DNA of 64,000 nt from Runella sp. MFBS21 (GCF_029433105.1 NZ_JARNTW010000027.1:19206-83205); one strand, 5' to 3'; positions 30,936 through 41,540 are shown, numbered from the stretch's first letter. The notes: generated by a model from the sequence alone, not told the origin. Numbers and translations are program-made.

Positions 30936-32501
30936 TTACTTCTCTGAAATCTTGTCATCAATTCGGAAATAATCAAAGTCGGCAAAGCCGCCCGTGGTTT
31001 GGGTGGCGTAGTTGAACAACCCAAAACGGTAGCCCATAAAATGCGGAATGGTGTAAGGCATTTTCAGCGGCTCACCGATTTTTGCCCAGACCTTGCCGTC
31101 GAGGCTGTAAAAGAATTGGGCGATGTCGGCGCGTTTGTTGAAATTACATTCTGCCTTGACGTACAGCGTATTTTGGGTAAGCGGGATGTTCTCAATCTCA
31201 ACGGGTTTGCCCGTATTGGCACTAACCATGACGATTGATTTCTGCCCTTTACCGACCTTTACCCCTACCAAACCAAAATTCTTTTGTAACAAACCCAGCC
31301 CCGCGAAGTCGCCTTCTTTCATGTTTGAGGCATCCAACAAGGTCGAACCCGTCGATTCGGGGCCGATGGTGCGCTGGGTGAGGGTGTTGCGGGCGAGTAC
31401 AAACGAGCTATCGATTCGTCCCGTTTTTAAGCGTAAAAATCCTTTTCGTTCGGATACTGACCAGAGCGAATTATCGGGGTTGTGGTTCCATTGCCACACC
31501 AACGGCAAGGCCGCGTCACTCTTTTTGCGGGCAAATTCGTCCGAGGCTACAATGTTGGGAATGAGCGATTTATTGGCTGGCAAATCCAACGTTTCGGGGA
31601 CTTTGCCGTTAACGCCCAACACAGGCCAGCCGTTTTCCCACGTCACAGGCACCAAATACGGAATGCGTCCAACCCCGCCAAAATCGCGGAACAGATAGGC
31701 AAACCAGCGTCCGTCTGGCGTGTCAATCAAGCCGCCCTGCGCCACACCTAAGTCCTGCAACCCTACGCGACCTTCCCACGGCCCCGTGATTTTGTCGGCG
31801 CGGTGGATAACCACCGTCCGCATGCCGCCACGCGGCCAACAGATATTGAAGAGGTAATACTTACCATTGTGTTTGAAAAGTTGAGAGCCTTCGGCACCCA
31901 GCATGATGTTGCTTCCAGCTGGCAAACTTGCGTTTTCGATGACTACCGTTTCGGTTGTCCCTTTGCGGACACCCGTGAGGTCATCGTTTAGTTCAACCAA
32001 TTTGAGTTTTCCTGCACCGTAGATTAGATAAGCCTTGTCGTTTTCATCAAAAAACAGCGTGTGGTCGTGGTAGGCAGGTTTGAACGTGGCTACTTTCCAC
32101 GGCCCTTTTTCGATGTTTTTGGTAGACCAGATGTACGTTTTCCCCGTAGTTTGGGCAAAAGTCGTTACGTAGTACGTGCCCTTATGAAAGCGCAAACTGC
32201 TCGCCCACGAACCTCGACCGTACGTCCCTTTTCCGTCGGTAAGGTTCAGCGAAGGCACATTGGCCAGCGTGTCATAGACATAACCCACCATTTGCCAATT
32301 GACCAAATCGCTTGATTTCATGATGGGCAAGCCCGGACTCATGTGCATGGTGGTGCTGCTCATGTAGTACGTATTTCCCACCCGAATCATGGCCAAATCG
32401 GGCACGTCGGCAAAGATAATGGGGTTGTGCGCTTTGTTTCCCTGCGCAAATAAGCCAATAGGAATGGCCAGCAACAGACTGAAAAAGAAATGCTTTAGCA
32501 T
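30936..32501 (-). CDS. GH43 subfamily-12-like beta-xylosidase/arabinofuranosidase
   Basis: A 521-residue secreted enzyme (signal to about GLFAQ20). The opening NPIIFADVPDLAMIRVGNTY and then YYMSSTTMHMSPGLPIMKS is diagnostic of GH43_12-type enzymes. Catalytic candidates are the base Asp35 (DVPD), the modulator Asp146 (AYHDHTLFFD) and the acid Glu204 (LGAEGSQLF). The C-terminal half (about 320-520) is a beta-sandwich of the type that caps many GH43 xylosidases. Members act on arabinofuranosyl or xylosyl termini of complex arabinoxylans. It follows GH51 with only 4 nt between that stop... the two genes are adjacent at 32501/32506, so they are co-transcribed and probably act on the same side chain. 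Confidence 0.9.
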   Translation of the reverse strand: MLKHFFFSLLLAIPIGLFAQGNKAHNPIIFADVPDLAMIRVGNTYYMSSTTMHMSPGLPIMKSSDLVNWQMVGYVYDTLANVPSLNLTDGKGTYGRGSWASSLRFHKGTYYVTTFAQTTGKTYIWSTKNIEKGPWKVATFKPAYHDHTLFFDENDKAYLIYGAGKLKLVELNDDLTGVRKGTTETVVIENASLPAGSNIMLGAEGSQLFKHNGKYYLFNICWPRGGMRTVVIHRADKITGPWEGRVGLQDLGVAQGGLIDTPDGRWFAYLFRDFGGVGRIPYLVPVTWENGWPVLGVNGKVPETLDLPANKSLIPNIVASDEFARKKSDAALPLVWQWNHNPDNSLWSVSERKGFLRLKTGRIDSSFVLARNTLTQRTIGPESTGSTLLDASNMKEGDFAGLGLLQKNFGLVGVKVGKGQKSIVMVSANTGKPVEIENIPLTQNTLYVKAECNFNKRADIAQFFYSLDGKVWAKIGEPLKMPYTIPHFMGYRFGLFNYATQTTGGFADFDYFRIDDKISEK

Positions 32502-32505
32502 CGTT

Positions 32506-34530
32506 TTAGATTTTCTTGGCTTGGGTTTTAATACGGATTACGGTCAGCGACATAGGCGGGGCAACATACTCAAATCCCTTGGTCACCTTAATGGCTGAGC
32601 TGGCGGGTGTAATGTTGGTTGGCTTTTCTAAAGTGTTTTCAGTGTTTTCTTCACCCAAAAGAATCGTTTGTGCTGCGTCAGGCAAGAAGTTTTTAAAAGC
32701 TGCCAGATTGACTTTCATGGTCTTGGCAATTTTGCCTGTATTGACCATTTTCAAGATAACATCGCCCGTTTGGGTGTCTTTCACGCACGAAGCGGCAAGG
32801 GTTGTATCTTTCGAGTCTTTAGAAATAATCTGCTCAAAATATTCGTCGCCCTGATTGGTGGTAAACATTTTTTGAACATGATAATTGGGTGTCAGACTGA
32901 CCCGCTTGTTGTCGAAAAAAATCATGTCAGTTTTCCATTGCGTATGGTCTTTTTTTGCCAAAAGGGGAGCGTAGGACGCCATTTTAACCACATCGCCATT
33001 GCGTTCCAGGCCTATCATGTAGGCGGCTTCGGCAATGGCATTACCCAATTTATTGCCCCATGAAGCATATTCGCCTAAATACACCCCTGCTTTGGTGCGG
33101 TCGTATCTATCGTAGCGATTCAGGTTGGAGAGAAACCATTTTGGCTCTTTATAGTAGTGTTCGTCAACAATCGAAACCGCGAGATCATTTGAAATTTTCC
33201 AGCCTTTTTCAAAGTCTTCGCCCTCAGAAAATGGCCCCGAAGTACCAATCAGCGTGATTTGAGGGTATTTTGCTTTAACCGCCTGTGTGATCATCTTAAA
33301 TCGTGCTTCAAATTCGGGCGAGATTTTATCCTCGTTTCCGATGCCGATATATTCCAGATTGAACGGCTCAGGATGCCCCGCAGCCGCCCGTTTGGCTCCC
33401 CAGACAGACGTGGCAGGGCCATTGGCCCACTCAATTAAATCCAGAACTTCCTGAACATATTCGTCCATTTCTTCCATGGGCAGAGCTTGCTGACCTGTTC
33501 CGCCCACTCGCCACGTTCCGCCCGAATTTTGGCAACTGACGGCAGCAGGCAATACGGGCAATGGCTTAGCTCCGATGTCTTCGCAAAATTGGAAATATTC
33601 AAAATAGCCTAAACCTGCGGTTTGGTGATAGCCCCACAAGTTTCGTTGCTCTACACGCTGCTCCACAGGCCCAATGGTATTTTGCCAGCGATACATATTG
33701 CCCACACCGTCGCCGTGAGCCAAACAGCCGCCAGGAAAGCGAATGAAGGCGGGCTTCATGTCGGCGAGCAATTGTGCCAGATCAGCCCGTAAGCCATTTG
33801 GACGGGTTTTGAAGGTTTTTTCGGGAAAAAGCGATACTACATCCAACGCCAGTTGGCCTTCGGTGGTGGCCAGAACGACCAGCGAGGTCGAATCGTTGCT
33901 TTCTGACGGGGCTAAGGTTGCGGTATAGTTACGCCAATTTTTGGCATCGACGGTCAGTTCGGTTTCGGCCAGTACTCTTCCTTTGGGCGCCTGAAGGCTC
34001 ACTTTTACGGAAATTGGTGTGGTTGAAAGTAGTCGCGAAAACATCGAAAAATTATATTTTTCGCCTTGCTTTACCACGATGTAATCAAAGCCTGTGTTTT
34101 TAATTCCTACCCCTGGCGTACCCTTGTTTTCCGGTATATCAGTGCGGGGGCCAAAGGCGTGAACGCCCACACGGTTTATCGTCAATACGGCATAGTGGGG
34201 GTTGTTGGGGTGAACGGGTTCTTTGGTTTCGATACTTAGATTGCCGTAGGAAAAAACGGGCGTAATGTATTCCCAAAACGAAAGGTGATGCCAGTTGCGT
34301 TGCTCAGCAGGATTGTACTCAAACGAGCGATTTTGAATTTGTTCGGCATACAGCCCACCGTCGGCAGCATAGTTGATGTCTTCAAAAAATAACCCGAACA
34401 GGTACGGGCTGATTTTTTTGCTTTTGGGGTAATTATTTTTCGAGGTCTGGGCAAAACCATTGTCATGCAGTCCTAACCCAATCAGTAAGCCTATCAGTAT
34501 TAATCTGACCCAATTATTTTTAGTATTCAT
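32506..34530 (-). CDS. GH51 alpha-L-arabinofuranosidase (long form)
   Basis: A 674-residue secreted enzyme; the start at MNTKNNWVRLILIGLL is preferred because the longer frame runs through a 45-nt direct repeat. It begins with the family's SPYLFGLFFEDINYAADGGL, followed by an inserted jelly-roll domain (about 95-240). The catalytic barrel then shows IRFPGGCLAHGDG, the acid/base Glu400 in YIGIGNED and the nucleophile Glu487 in VYLGEYASWG. A C-terminal sandwich ends the protein. It differs from the short GH51 at 12301 in size and insertion, so the two probably act on different arabinose linkages. It is adjacent to the GH43_12-like gene. Confidence 0.95.
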   Translation of the reverse strand: MNTKNNWVRLILIGLLIGLGLHDNGFAQTSKNNYPKSKKISPYLFGLFFEDINYAADGGLYAEQIQNRSFEYNPAEQRNWHHLSFWEYITPVFSYGNLSIETKEPVHPNNPHYAVLTINRVGVHAFGPRTDIPENKGTPGVGIKNTGFDYIVVKQGEKYNFSMFSRLLSTTPISVKVSLQAPKGRVLAETELTVDAKNWRNYTATLAPSESNDSTSLVVLATTEGQLALDVVSLFPEKTFKTRPNGLRADLAQLLADMKPAFIRFPGGCLAHGDGVGNMYRWQNTIGPVEQRVEQRNLWGYHQTAGLGYFEYFQFCEDIGAKPLPVLPAAVSCQNSGGTWRVGGTGQQALPMEEMDEYVQEVLDLIEWANGPATSVWGAKRAAAGHPEPFNLEYIGIGNEDKISPEFEARFKMITQAVKAKYPQITLIGTSGPFSEGEDFEKGWKISNDLAVSIVDEHYYKEPKWFLSNLNRYDRYDRTKAGVYLGEYASWGNKLGNAIAEAAYMIGLERNGDVVKMASYAPLLAKKDHTQWKTDMIFFDNKRVSLTPNYHVQKMFTTNQGDEYFEQIISKDSKDTTLAASCVKDTQTGDVILKMVNTGKIAKTMKVNLAAFKNFLPDAAQTILLGEENTENTLEKPTNITPASSAIKVTKGFEYVAPPMSLTVIRIKTQAKKI

Positions 34531-34536
34531 CTTTTT

Positions 34537-34647
34537 CTTTTTATTGTAGATGCAGGTCAGACTGTCGTCAGACCGTTTGAACATCTCTTTAATTTCTTCT
34601 AACTTTTTATTGTAGATGCAGGTCAGACTGTCGTCAGACCGTTTGAA
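34537..34647. repeat. Two identical 45-nt direct repeats upstream of GH51
   Basis: Copies at 34537-34581 and 34603-34647 are identical and separated by 21 nt. Each carries GTCAGAC twice (GTCAGAC, 4 nt, GTCAGAC) and can fold into an imperfect hairpin (GGTCTGAC/GTCTGACC). The first copy ends 6 nt before the GH51 start codon, so it forms its leader. Confidence 0.8.
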
Positions 34648-34648
34648 T

Positions 34649-34677
34649 CCTTGTAAAGGTTTAAAACCTTTACAAGG
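34649..34677. terminator. Perfect 29-nt palindrome at the GH127 3' end
   Basis: Arms CCTTGTAAAGGTTT and AAACCTTTACAAGG with a single-base centre overlap the GH127 stop codon at 34670. It has no long T run, so termination is uncertain; mRNA 3' protection or a repeat remnant are alternatives. Confidence 0.5.
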
Positions 34678-36979
34678 TTACTATTCTGATTTGATGAAAT
34701 CGTGGCGTCGGTCTTCCGTTTTCGGATACGATTTTGAGGTGAACGACCTCTTTATCATCGGCTTTGAGGACAATCACTTTATCTTTTACCGCGATAACTT
34801 CTGCTGCTCGGTCATTGATAAAAATACCGACCTCTTCTGTTTTCAGATTTCCTGAAAAATGGATTTCCAACGTCTTCCCCGCCGAGTCTTTATTTTGCAA
34901 CTGATACGAAATATAAGAGCGTGTATTTCGCCAGAACCGACCGTCATCATCGTAGCCCGAATCGCTTTTTTCGCCTTTGTACGAATGATTTACTTCGGGT
35001 TGCTGTTCACCACAATTCACCTTATCAACTGTTCGGGCTTCCAGTGCCAATGCCTCGACCTCCTGCTGCCGTTGGGTTGCTTTTTGGGCTTCAAAGTCCG
35101 CCTGCGTAAACGTCTGGAAATACATCTGATAACGGGCGTCGTGGATTTCATAGAAAGGTTGCAGCGTCAGCGAATCGAGGCTAAAGGTCAGATTACCACC
35201 TAATTTTAGTTTAGAAAGGTACGAGTCCGTGTTGCCAATCAGCGCATAGGCTTTGTCAATAGGGTACAGTTTCCCTTTCGTTTCGTGCCCCATGCGGCTA
35301 TCATCGGCGAAAAGGCCGACTAAATCAGAGGTAGAAGTCTTGGCTGCCAACACAATAGGCCCGTACACAAACGCTGTCCAATTGGAGTTGTCGGGCAGGT
35401 ATTCCAGTTTGGTAGAAGTCGTAAACTGCACCGTTACTTTATCGCCCGATTTCCATTTTTTCTGAATACCGATGTAATGCGAGGGTTGGGCGTTGGTGGG
35501 GTACGTTTTCCCATTGACCAACACCTCGACGTTTTCTGCCCATTTCGGGTAACGAATATTCAGCGTAAACGCCTGCGATTTGGCCAGTTTTAGTACCAGT
35601 TCCGTCTGGTTTTTGTACGGAAACGTTGTGCTTTGGGTTAGCTGAATATTGTTTTCTTTCCAGTTCAACAAAGACGGAATAAACAAATTGACAAACAGAT
35701 CGTTGGCGGAATGGCTATAAATCAGTTCGCCGTACTTCGTATGGTTTTCAATGCCCGAACCCACACAACACCACATGCTGGTTTCGGGTTGCGAATAGAC
35801 CCGATAATGGTTGGGGCGAATGGGTGTAAAGTACACAAAGCCCCCTTTTTGCGGATGTTGACTCGACAAAATGTGATTATATAGCGTCCGTTCGTAAAAA
35901 TCCAGATAGCTCGGATCGTTCTTATCCAGAAACAATGCTTTACTCAACCGAAGCATATTGAACGAATTGCAGGTTTCAGGGCCTTGATTTGACTTCAACA
36001 TGCCACTGAAATCGGTCGTTGGGTTGAAATGCTCCCGCACGCTATTTCCTCCAAACGCCACCGTGCGAGCCTGGGAAACGTTCTGCCAGAAAAAGCGAGC
36101 CGCTTCCGACCAATCGGTTTTGCCCGTAAGCATGGCAATTTTCTCATACCCAATCACTTTCGGAATCTGCGTATTAGCGTGAAGCCCCGTCAGTTTATCC
36201 TGTTTGGCGAGCAAAGGCGTCAATAGAGCCTGATGCGACAGTTTCAGGGCAGCATCCAGGTACTTTTTATTCTTGGTTAGGATGTATAAATCGGCAAACG
36301 TTTCGTTGATGCCGCCGTGTTCAGTACGTAGAATCTGTTGCGTCTGGGCATCGGAGAGCGGTTGGATGAGTTCGATAAACCAATCGCCCAGTCCAATCAA
36401 GACCTGTTTGGCTTGCTGATTACCCGCAAATTCGTAGGCATCCCGCAAGCCTGCAAACAACTTATGAATGTTATAGAGCGGCACCCACGTGTTGTTCAAC
36501 CCAAAGCTGCTGCCGTCGATGTCGCCTTTGTGAATCCGTTCCCAAAAGACCTTTCCCTGCGGAATACCGCCCACGTAGCCGTTACCGTTTTTAGCCTGAC
36601 ACTGAGCCAGTTGATCCACCATGTAGTCGAGCCGCTTTTTCAGTTCGGTATTGACCGTCGAGGCGTACATCATGGCCAGTGCCGACAGGTAATGCCCGCC
36701 GATGTGGCCGTCCAGCCCCGAGCTTTCCCAGTTGCCATAGCGTTCGGCTTTCAGGGGTAACCCCGCGTCGATGAGGTACGGCGCCAGCAGCTTATCAGGG
36801 TTCAGCGACAGGATGTACCGCATGTCAACGTCCTGCGCGTTCTTGAAAGCACCATTCGTCACCTTCACCTCCTGAAGGGTAAACGGTTGCATCTGCCCGA
36901 ATGCCGAAGAGCTGAGCAAGAAGGCGGTTATGGTATGTAAAAAAAGGAGTTTCAAAATATATTTTTTTAGGTGCTTCAT
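34670..36979 (-). CDS. GH127 beta-L-arabinofuranosidase
   Basis: A 769-residue secreted enzyme. The start is put at MKHLKKYILKLLFLH because the six extra upstream codons lie inside an intergenic repeat. GH127 residues are all present: Glu335 and Cys337 in NQGPETCNSFNML and the Cys404-Cys405 pair in SMWCCVGSGIENHTKYGE. This is the zinc-binding Glu/Cys3 set in which one Cys is the nucleophile, as known for HypBA1. The (alpha/alpha)6 barrel (about 60-430) is followed by beta-sandwich domains (YLPDNSNWTAFVYGPIVLA and a C-terminal jelly roll). The family removes beta-L-arabinofuranose; in a xylan locus a related pentose or uronate activity is also possible. Confidence 0.92.
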   Translation of the reverse strand: MKHLKKYILKLLFLHTITAFLLSSSAFGQMQPFTLQEVKVTNGAFKNAQDVDMRYILSLNPDKLLAPYLIDAGLPLKAERYGNWESSGLDGHIGGHYLSALAMMYASTVNTELKKRLDYMVDQLAQCQAKNGNGYVGGIPQGKVFWERIHKGDIDGSSFGLNNTWVPLYNIHKLFAGLRDAYEFAGNQQAKQVLIGLGDWFIELIQPLSDAQTQQILRTEHGGINETFADLYILTKNKKYLDAALKLSHQALLTPLLAKQDKLTGLHANTQIPKVIGYEKIAMLTGKTDWSEAARFFWQNVSQARTVAFGGNSVREHFNPTTDFSGMLKSNQGPETCNSFNMLRLSKALFLDKNDPSYLDFYERTLYNHILSSQHPQKGGFVYFTPIRPNHYRVYSQPETSMWCCVGSGIENHTKYGELIYSHSANDLFVNLFIPSLLNWKENNIQLTQSTTFPYKNQTELVLKLAKSQAFTLNIRYPKWAENVEVLVNGKTYPTNAQPSHYIGIQKKWKSGDKVTVQFTTSTKLEYLPDNSNWTAFVYGPIVLAAKTSTSDLVGLFADDSRMGHETKGKLYPIDKAYALIGNTDSYLSKLKLGGNLTFSLDSLTLQPFYEIHDARYQMYFQTFTQADFEAQKATQRQQEVEALALEARTVDKVNCGEQQPEVNHSYKGEKSDSGYDDDGRFWRNTRSYISYQLQNKDSAGKTLEIHFSGNLKTEEVGIFINDRAAEVIAVKDKVIVLKADDKEVVHLKIVSENGRPTPRFHQIRIVTL

Positions 36980-36989
36980 GAAGTAATTC

Positions 36990-37068
36990 AACCTCATCCC
37001 TAACCCTTCTCCTTTCTGGAGAAGGGGATTTAAAGCCCTCTCCAGAAAGGAGAGGGTGGGGTGAGGTT
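36990..37068. repeat. Inverted-repeat element between GH43 and GH127
   Basis: A 79-nt element with outer arms AACCTCATCCC and GGGGTGAGGTT and inner arms CTCCTTTCTGGAGA and TCTCCAGAAAGGAG, giving a long hairpin. It is of the AACCTCAYCCC type seen between many bacterial genes and occupies nearly the whole gap between the GH43 stop (37078) and GH127. Confidence 0.65.
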
Positions 37069-37077
37069 AAATTTTTT

Positions 37078-38751
37078 TTATTTCAAGACAGCATCATTAC
37101 CGCTGTATTTCAGGAATTTAAACGTAGCGGAGTTGTCTGATTTTTCACCATTTGAAGTAGCATACATAGCATACACATTGCCAATAAATCCACCTGATAC
37201 TTTGGTAGATAAGTGCTTCCCATCTAAGTTTTCGGCAACGATTTTGTAAGTTTTACCGTTTTCAGAAATCTCAAAATCAACTTTATCGGCTTTTGAAGTT
37301 ATTTTTAAATTCAATTTGCCATTTCCTACGGGTAGCGTATTTATCAATTCTACGTCTTTTTTGCGATGCACACTTTTGTATAATTCCACTTGTGTTTTAC
37401 CATCTTTGATAGATTTTGCCAAAAAGTAAAAATGGCTTTCGTCTTGATAAATCACTAAACCCGCCTTTTCTTTTTCAGTTTTTGGCGTAAAATTCAACTC
37501 TGTTTCAGCTACTGAATACATGTGTTGCTGGCGTTTGGCCACAAAAGATGGATTGCCCAACTCTGAGATAGTTTCAGGCTTGAGTTTAAGCGTTAGACCA
37601 TTTTTAGAAGTTTTAAATGAACTGCTATCAACCGTTCGCAAGTGCATTAGCGAAAGGTCGAGTCCTTTGTCGAAGGTCATGGTATAAGCAAAATTGCCGT
37701 TTTGCGGCAAAGCCCCTTTCTGTTTTACCTCCTTGATGTTGGTTTGGTATTTGTACTCGATGGCTTTTTCGCCGTGCTCAATCATTGGCCAATCGTTTAC
37801 CCATGTGAGCGGAGCAATGAACATTTCACGACCAGTATTATAATAATCACCTTCGTAAGGGCGAACAGCCAAGAAAATTGAATACCAATTGCCGTCAGGG
37901 CCTTCAATAAACTGGGCGTGTCCTGCCGACGTAATCGGGTTGGGGCGGTCGGCGGGTAAGCCTCTTTGGGTCAAGACTGGATTACCTTCAAACGGCACAT
38001 ACGGCCCCCAAATATCTTTGCTGCGCAAGGCCACCTGCGAGTGATTCACGGACGTTCCGCCTTCGGCACAATAAAGAATATACCAATCGTTGCGTTTCAA
38101 AATGTGTGGACCTTCAATCCAAACTGGTTTTTTAGTAATATCCACCCCACCGTTTATCAATTGCTTTTTTTCTCCGATAGTTTTTAAGTTTTTGTAATCA
38201 AACTCATACATCTGAACGGTGCGATGACCCGGGTAAAGTGGTTTATTATCAGGAGCATCGCTATTATAAACGATGTATGCTTTATCGGTAGCTTCGTCAA
38301 AATAAATGGATGGGTCGATGCCCCTGACTTGTGGAAGTTTTACAGGGTTGCTGTAAGGGCCAGCAGGGTTGGTGGCAGTAACCACAAAGTTCCCATCATG
38401 GTCAATATCAGTGCAGGTTACGTAGTATATGCCTTTGTAATAAGTAATGGCAGGAGCAAAAAGCCCACGACTCATCCGCTCGCCCATAAAATCCATTTGT
38501 GACGGACGGCTGATGACGTTGCCAATTTGCTTCCAGTTTTTCAGGTCGCGGCTGTGCATGATGGGCAGCCCTGGAAAGTACGAAAAGGTAGAATGTACAC
38601 TGTAATAATCAGGCCCCACTTTGACAATACTCGGGTCAGGATAAAAACCCGTCAGAATCGGATTGTTTAAGGTAACTTTCTGGGCTTGCGCAAGTGGACT
38701 CAATGCCATTAAGCAAGCAAGACAAAAGGTGGTGAATGCAGTTTTCAACAT
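37078..38751 (-). CDS. GH43 beta-xylosidase-like enzyme with C-terminal beta-sandwich
   Basis: A 557-residue secreted enzyme; the start MLKTAFTTFCLACLMAL gives a proper signal peptide, while the 26 extra upstream codons overlap GH95. The propeller carries the base Asp39 in GFYPDPSIVKVG, modulator Asp146 in VRGIDPSIYFD and acid Glu213 in VWIEGPHILKR. HSTFSYFPGLPIMHSRDLKNW is typical of exo-acting xylosidase/arabinofuranosidase GH43 subfamilies. The C-terminal sandwich (about 340-557, LRTVDSSSF, YSVAETELNF, KAGLVIYQDESHFYFL) is the usual partner domain shaping the active-site pocket. It overlaps no neighbour and lies 31 nt past the GH95 stop. Activity on xylo-oligosaccharides or arabinose decorations is inferred. 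Confidence 0.92.
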   Translation of the reverse strand: MLKTAFTTFCLACLMALSPLAQAQKVTLNNPILTGFYPDPSIVKVGPDYYSVHSTFSYFPGLPIMHSRDLKNWKQIGNVISRPSQMDFMGERMSRGLFAPAITYYKGIYYVTCTDIDHDGNFVVTATNPAGPYSNPVKLPQVRGIDPSIYFDEATDKAYIVYNSDAPDNKPLYPGHRTVQMYEFDYKNLKTIGEKKQLINGGVDITKKPVWIEGPHILKRNDWYILYCAEGGTSVNHSQVALRSKDIWGPYVPFEGNPVLTQRGLPADRPNPITSAGHAQFIEGPDGNWYSIFLAVRPYEGDYYNTGREMFIAPLTWVNDWPMIEHGEKAIEYKYQTNIKEVKQKGALPQNGNFAYTMTFDKGLDLSLMHLRTVDSSSFKTSKNGLTLKLKPETISELGNPSFVAKRQQHMYSVAETELNFTPKTEKEKAGLVIYQDESHFYFLAKSIKDGKTQVELYKSVHRKKDVELINTLPVGNGKLNLKITSKADKVDFEISENGKTYKIVAENLDGKHLSTKVSGGFIGNVYAMYATSNGEKSDNSATFKFLKYSGNDAVLK

Positions 38752-38782
38752 GGTTATTCGTAAAGTATTCAATTTCTTTAAT

Positions 38783-41257
38783 TTATTGATTAACAAAGAC
38801 ATACGACTTCCCTGCCTGCGTTGGCACATCGTATAGCACCGTTTCTTTCAACGAAAGAGGCACGACATTAGCTTTGGCCGAAATGACAGGCGTTGCGGTT
38901 TTCTGGGTGACATAAAACGCGTTCGGATTCTCGCCCGTTGCAGGCTTCAAACTACCGCCACTGGTAAGTTTGAGGGCATTCGGCGTACGCACCCTCAGGT
39001 TGCCTCCTAAGGTTGATTTTACGGTTAGTTTGATCAATTTGCCGTCTTTCCACTGCATGTCTGTCACCTCAAAACCGCCGATGGCGCGTAGGCCGCCTAC
39101 GTTGCCAGTGGGCCACACATCGGGCAGTGCGGGCAGCAGGTGTACAGCACCGTCAGCACTTTGCATCAGCATTTCGGTAATCCCCGACGTACAGCCAAAA
39201 TTGCCATCAATCTGGAACGGTGGGTGTGCATCAAACAGGTTGTTATAGGTTCCGCCGCCTTCCTTGATGACACCAAGTGGCGTTAACTGATTCTGAATCA
39301 AGGCATAGGCGTGGTTACCATCCTGCAACTTGGCCCACCAGTTTACTTTCCAGCCCATGCTCCAGCCCGTCGAAACGTCGCCACGGTGGATGAGGGTAGT
39401 CCGTGAGGCATTGAATAATTCGGGGGTGCGGTAAGGAGAAATCTGGTTAGATGGAAACAGGCCGTACAGATGCGACACGTGGCGGTGGTGGTCGTTGGGG
39501 TCGTCCACGTCGTCGAGCCATTCCTGCAACTGACCGTACTGACCTACGTGCATCGGAGCTAGTTTATTTCGTAGTTGTTTGAGCGTATCGGCAAAAGAGA
39601 CGTCTTTTTTGAGGATTTCCGTCGCCCGAATCACCGTACTGAAGGCATCAAACACAATCTGGTTGTCCATCGTAGTGCCTGCGTCCAGCGACGAACCGTC
39701 GTGGGCTTGCGGGGCGTTTTCGGGGGAGCTTCCGGGGTTGATCACCAGCCATTTGTATTTTGGGTGTTCTATTAAAAAGTCGGCATAGAAAAGAGCCGCA
39801 CCTTTCAGAATGGGGTAAATTTTTGTCAGATAAGCTTTGTCGCCGCTGTACAGATAATGCTCCCACAAGTGTTGGGCAGTCCAGCCGCCGCCGCCGAGCC
39901 ACATACCCCAAAATGCCCCGTCAATGGCTCCCGTTGCCCGCCAGATGTCGGTATTATGGTGCGCCATCCAGCCACGGGTGTGGTACATTTCACGCGCCGT
40001 TTGCTGACCTGTTTCAGACAACTCCGTTACCATTTTCAAAAACGGTTCGTGCAGTTCCGACAGGTTGGTTTTTTCGGCAGGCCAGTAGTTCATCTGGGCA
40101 TTGATGTTGATGGTATATTTGCTGTCCCACGGCGGTTTCATACGGTGGTTCCAGATACCTTGCAAGTTGGCAGGTTGCCCCGATTCTATTTTATTGCTTG
40201 GCTGCGAAGACGAAATCAGCAGGTAGCGGCCGTATTGGTAATAGAGCGTAACCAACTGAGGGTCATTGACCGAGCGGAAATTTTTAAGCCGTTCATCGGT
40301 GGGGAGTTGTGCAGCATTGGTTGTTCCAAGGTCTAGTTTTACACGATTAAAAAACCTTTGGTATGCAGTGATATGAGTGGGTAAAATGGTAGCATATTGT
40401 TTGGCATAAGCTTTGTTCAAATAGGCCAATGCCCTGGCATTTTCATCGCCGCTGAGGTCTTTATAACTGTTAAAATTAGTAGCGATAGAAATGTAAATAG
40501 TAGCAGAGGTTGCTCCTTTGACAATCAACGCGGTATCATTGGCGGTGATACTTCCGCCTTGGGTTTTGATACGGGCAATACTTTTGAACTTCACCATGCC
40601 TTTCACGCCCTCATGATCGGAGGTAATACCTGATAAAGTCAATTCATTTGAAGAAACCGTCTTGATTTCTTTTTGGGCATGAGGTGTGGCATAAGAAGCT
40701 GCAAAAGACAAACTTCCCGATTTATCGGCTGTCAATTGTATCACAATCACTCGGTCGGGCAAAGAGGCAAGCACCTCACGTGTATATTTTACTCCATTGA
40801 CTGTATAGGTCGTTTTGGCCACTGCCCGTTCAATGTCCAATTCACGATAATAATCTGTATAATTTTCATGTCCGTCAAACGTAAGCTGCAAGCTCCCGAC
40901 GGGCTGGAACATCTGCCCGTGCGATTTTTTGGTGATAATGGTTTTATTGGCCAGTTTTTCAGCATCTTTTTGTTTTCCGTCAAAAATCAGCTGGCGCATT
41001 TGGGGCAACGAGGCCCACGCGTCGAGGTTATCATTACGGTTGGGGCTACCTGACCAAACCGTGTGTTCATTCAACTGAATCGTTTCTTTGCCGACATTGC
41101 CATAAATCATGCCGCCCAATCGCCCGTTACCAATCGGCAAAGCATTTTCCCATACGGTTCCCGCAGGTTTGTTGTACCAAAGTTTGAGGTTTTTAGCTTC
41201 TTGAGAAAAACCTAGAGATGATAAAATCAGTAAACAAAGCAAAAAAAACTGTTTCAT
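38783..41257 (-). CDS. GH95 alpha-L-fucosidase/alpha-L-galactosidase
   Basis: An 824-residue secreted enzyme (signal to about LGFSQ19). The family signature [44 protein letters not shown] opens the N-terminal sandwich. The (alpha/alpha)6 domain shows [57 protein letters not shown] and [12 protein letters not shown]. The length equals that of single-domain GH95 proteins. Members are inverting 1,2-alpha-L-fucosidases or, in PULs for maize-type arabinoxylan, alpha-L-galactosidases. The latter fits this locus. It is the first gene after the SusD terminator and has its own operator-like site upstream at 41328, so it probably begins the enzyme transcript. Confidence 0.94.
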   Translation of the reverse strand: MKQFFLLCLLILSSLGFSQEAKNLKLWYNKPAGTVWENALPIGNGRLGGMIYGNVGKETIQLNEHTVWSGSPNRNDNLDAWASLPQMRQLIFDGKQKDAEKLANKTIITKKSHGQMFQPVGSLQLTFDGHENYTDYYRELDIERAVAKTTYTVNGVKYTREVLASLPDRVIVIQLTADKSGSLSFAASYATPHAQKEIKTVSSNELTLSGITSDHEGVKGMVKFKSIARIKTQGGSITANDTALIVKGATSATIYISIATNFNSYKDLSGDENARALAYLNKAYAKQYATILPTHITAYQRFFNRVKLDLGTTNAAQLPTDERLKNFRSVNDPQLVTLYYQYGRYLLISSSQPSNKIESGQPANLQGIWNHRMKPPWDSKYTININAQMNYWPAEKTNLSELHEPFLKMVTELSETGQQTAREMYHTRGWMAHHNTDIWRATGAIDGAFWGMWLGGGGWTAQHLWEHYLYSGDKAYLTKIYPILKGAALFYADFLIEHPKYKWLVINPGSSPENAPQAHDGSSLDAGTTMDNQIVFDAFSTVIRATEILKKDVSFADTLKQLRNKLAPMHVGQYGQLQEWLDDVDDPNDHHRHVSHLYGLFPSNQISPYRTPELFNASRTTLIHRGDVSTGWSMGWKVNWWAKLQDGNHAYALIQNQLTPLGVIKEGGGTYNNLFDAHPPFQIDGNFGCTSGITEMLMQSADGAVHLLPALPDVWPTGNVGGLRAIGGFEVTDMQWKDGKLIKLTVKSTLGGNLRVRTPNALKLTSGGSLKPATGENPNAFYVTQKTATPVISAKANVVPLSLKETVLYDVPTQAGKSYVFVNQ

Positions 41258-41327
41258 TAATAATAAGTTTACGACCTAATAAGGATAGAATTGGCTTTTT
41301 TTAAACTAAATTCTTCAAGAAAAGATA

Positions 41328-41350
41328 GAATGTGTAATTATGACACATTT
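41328..41350. promoter_or_regulatory. Candidate PUL operator upstream of GH95
   Basis: Half-sites GAATGTGT and ACACATTT flank a 7-nt spacer AATTATG. Read on the minus strand the spacer is CATAATT, one base from the CATACTT spacer of the site before SusC (46963). Position is about 70 nt upstream of the GH95 start codon. The rest of the 350-nt SusD-GH95 gap holds only the SusD terminator at 41541 and AT-rich sequence. Confidence 0.6.
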
Positions 41351-41540
41351 CTATTCATAAAAAAAACAATAAGGGTAGCACTACCGTTTCTGTTTATCCA
41401 GACAAGGATAAATAGTAAAATTGTATTTTTATTTAATGGATTATTGTCGTAGCCAAAGATAATTATAAACGACCCAACAAAGATAAAAAAGTTATATTTA
41501 TTTTATAAAATATACAAAATATTAGTTAAAAACCACAAAA

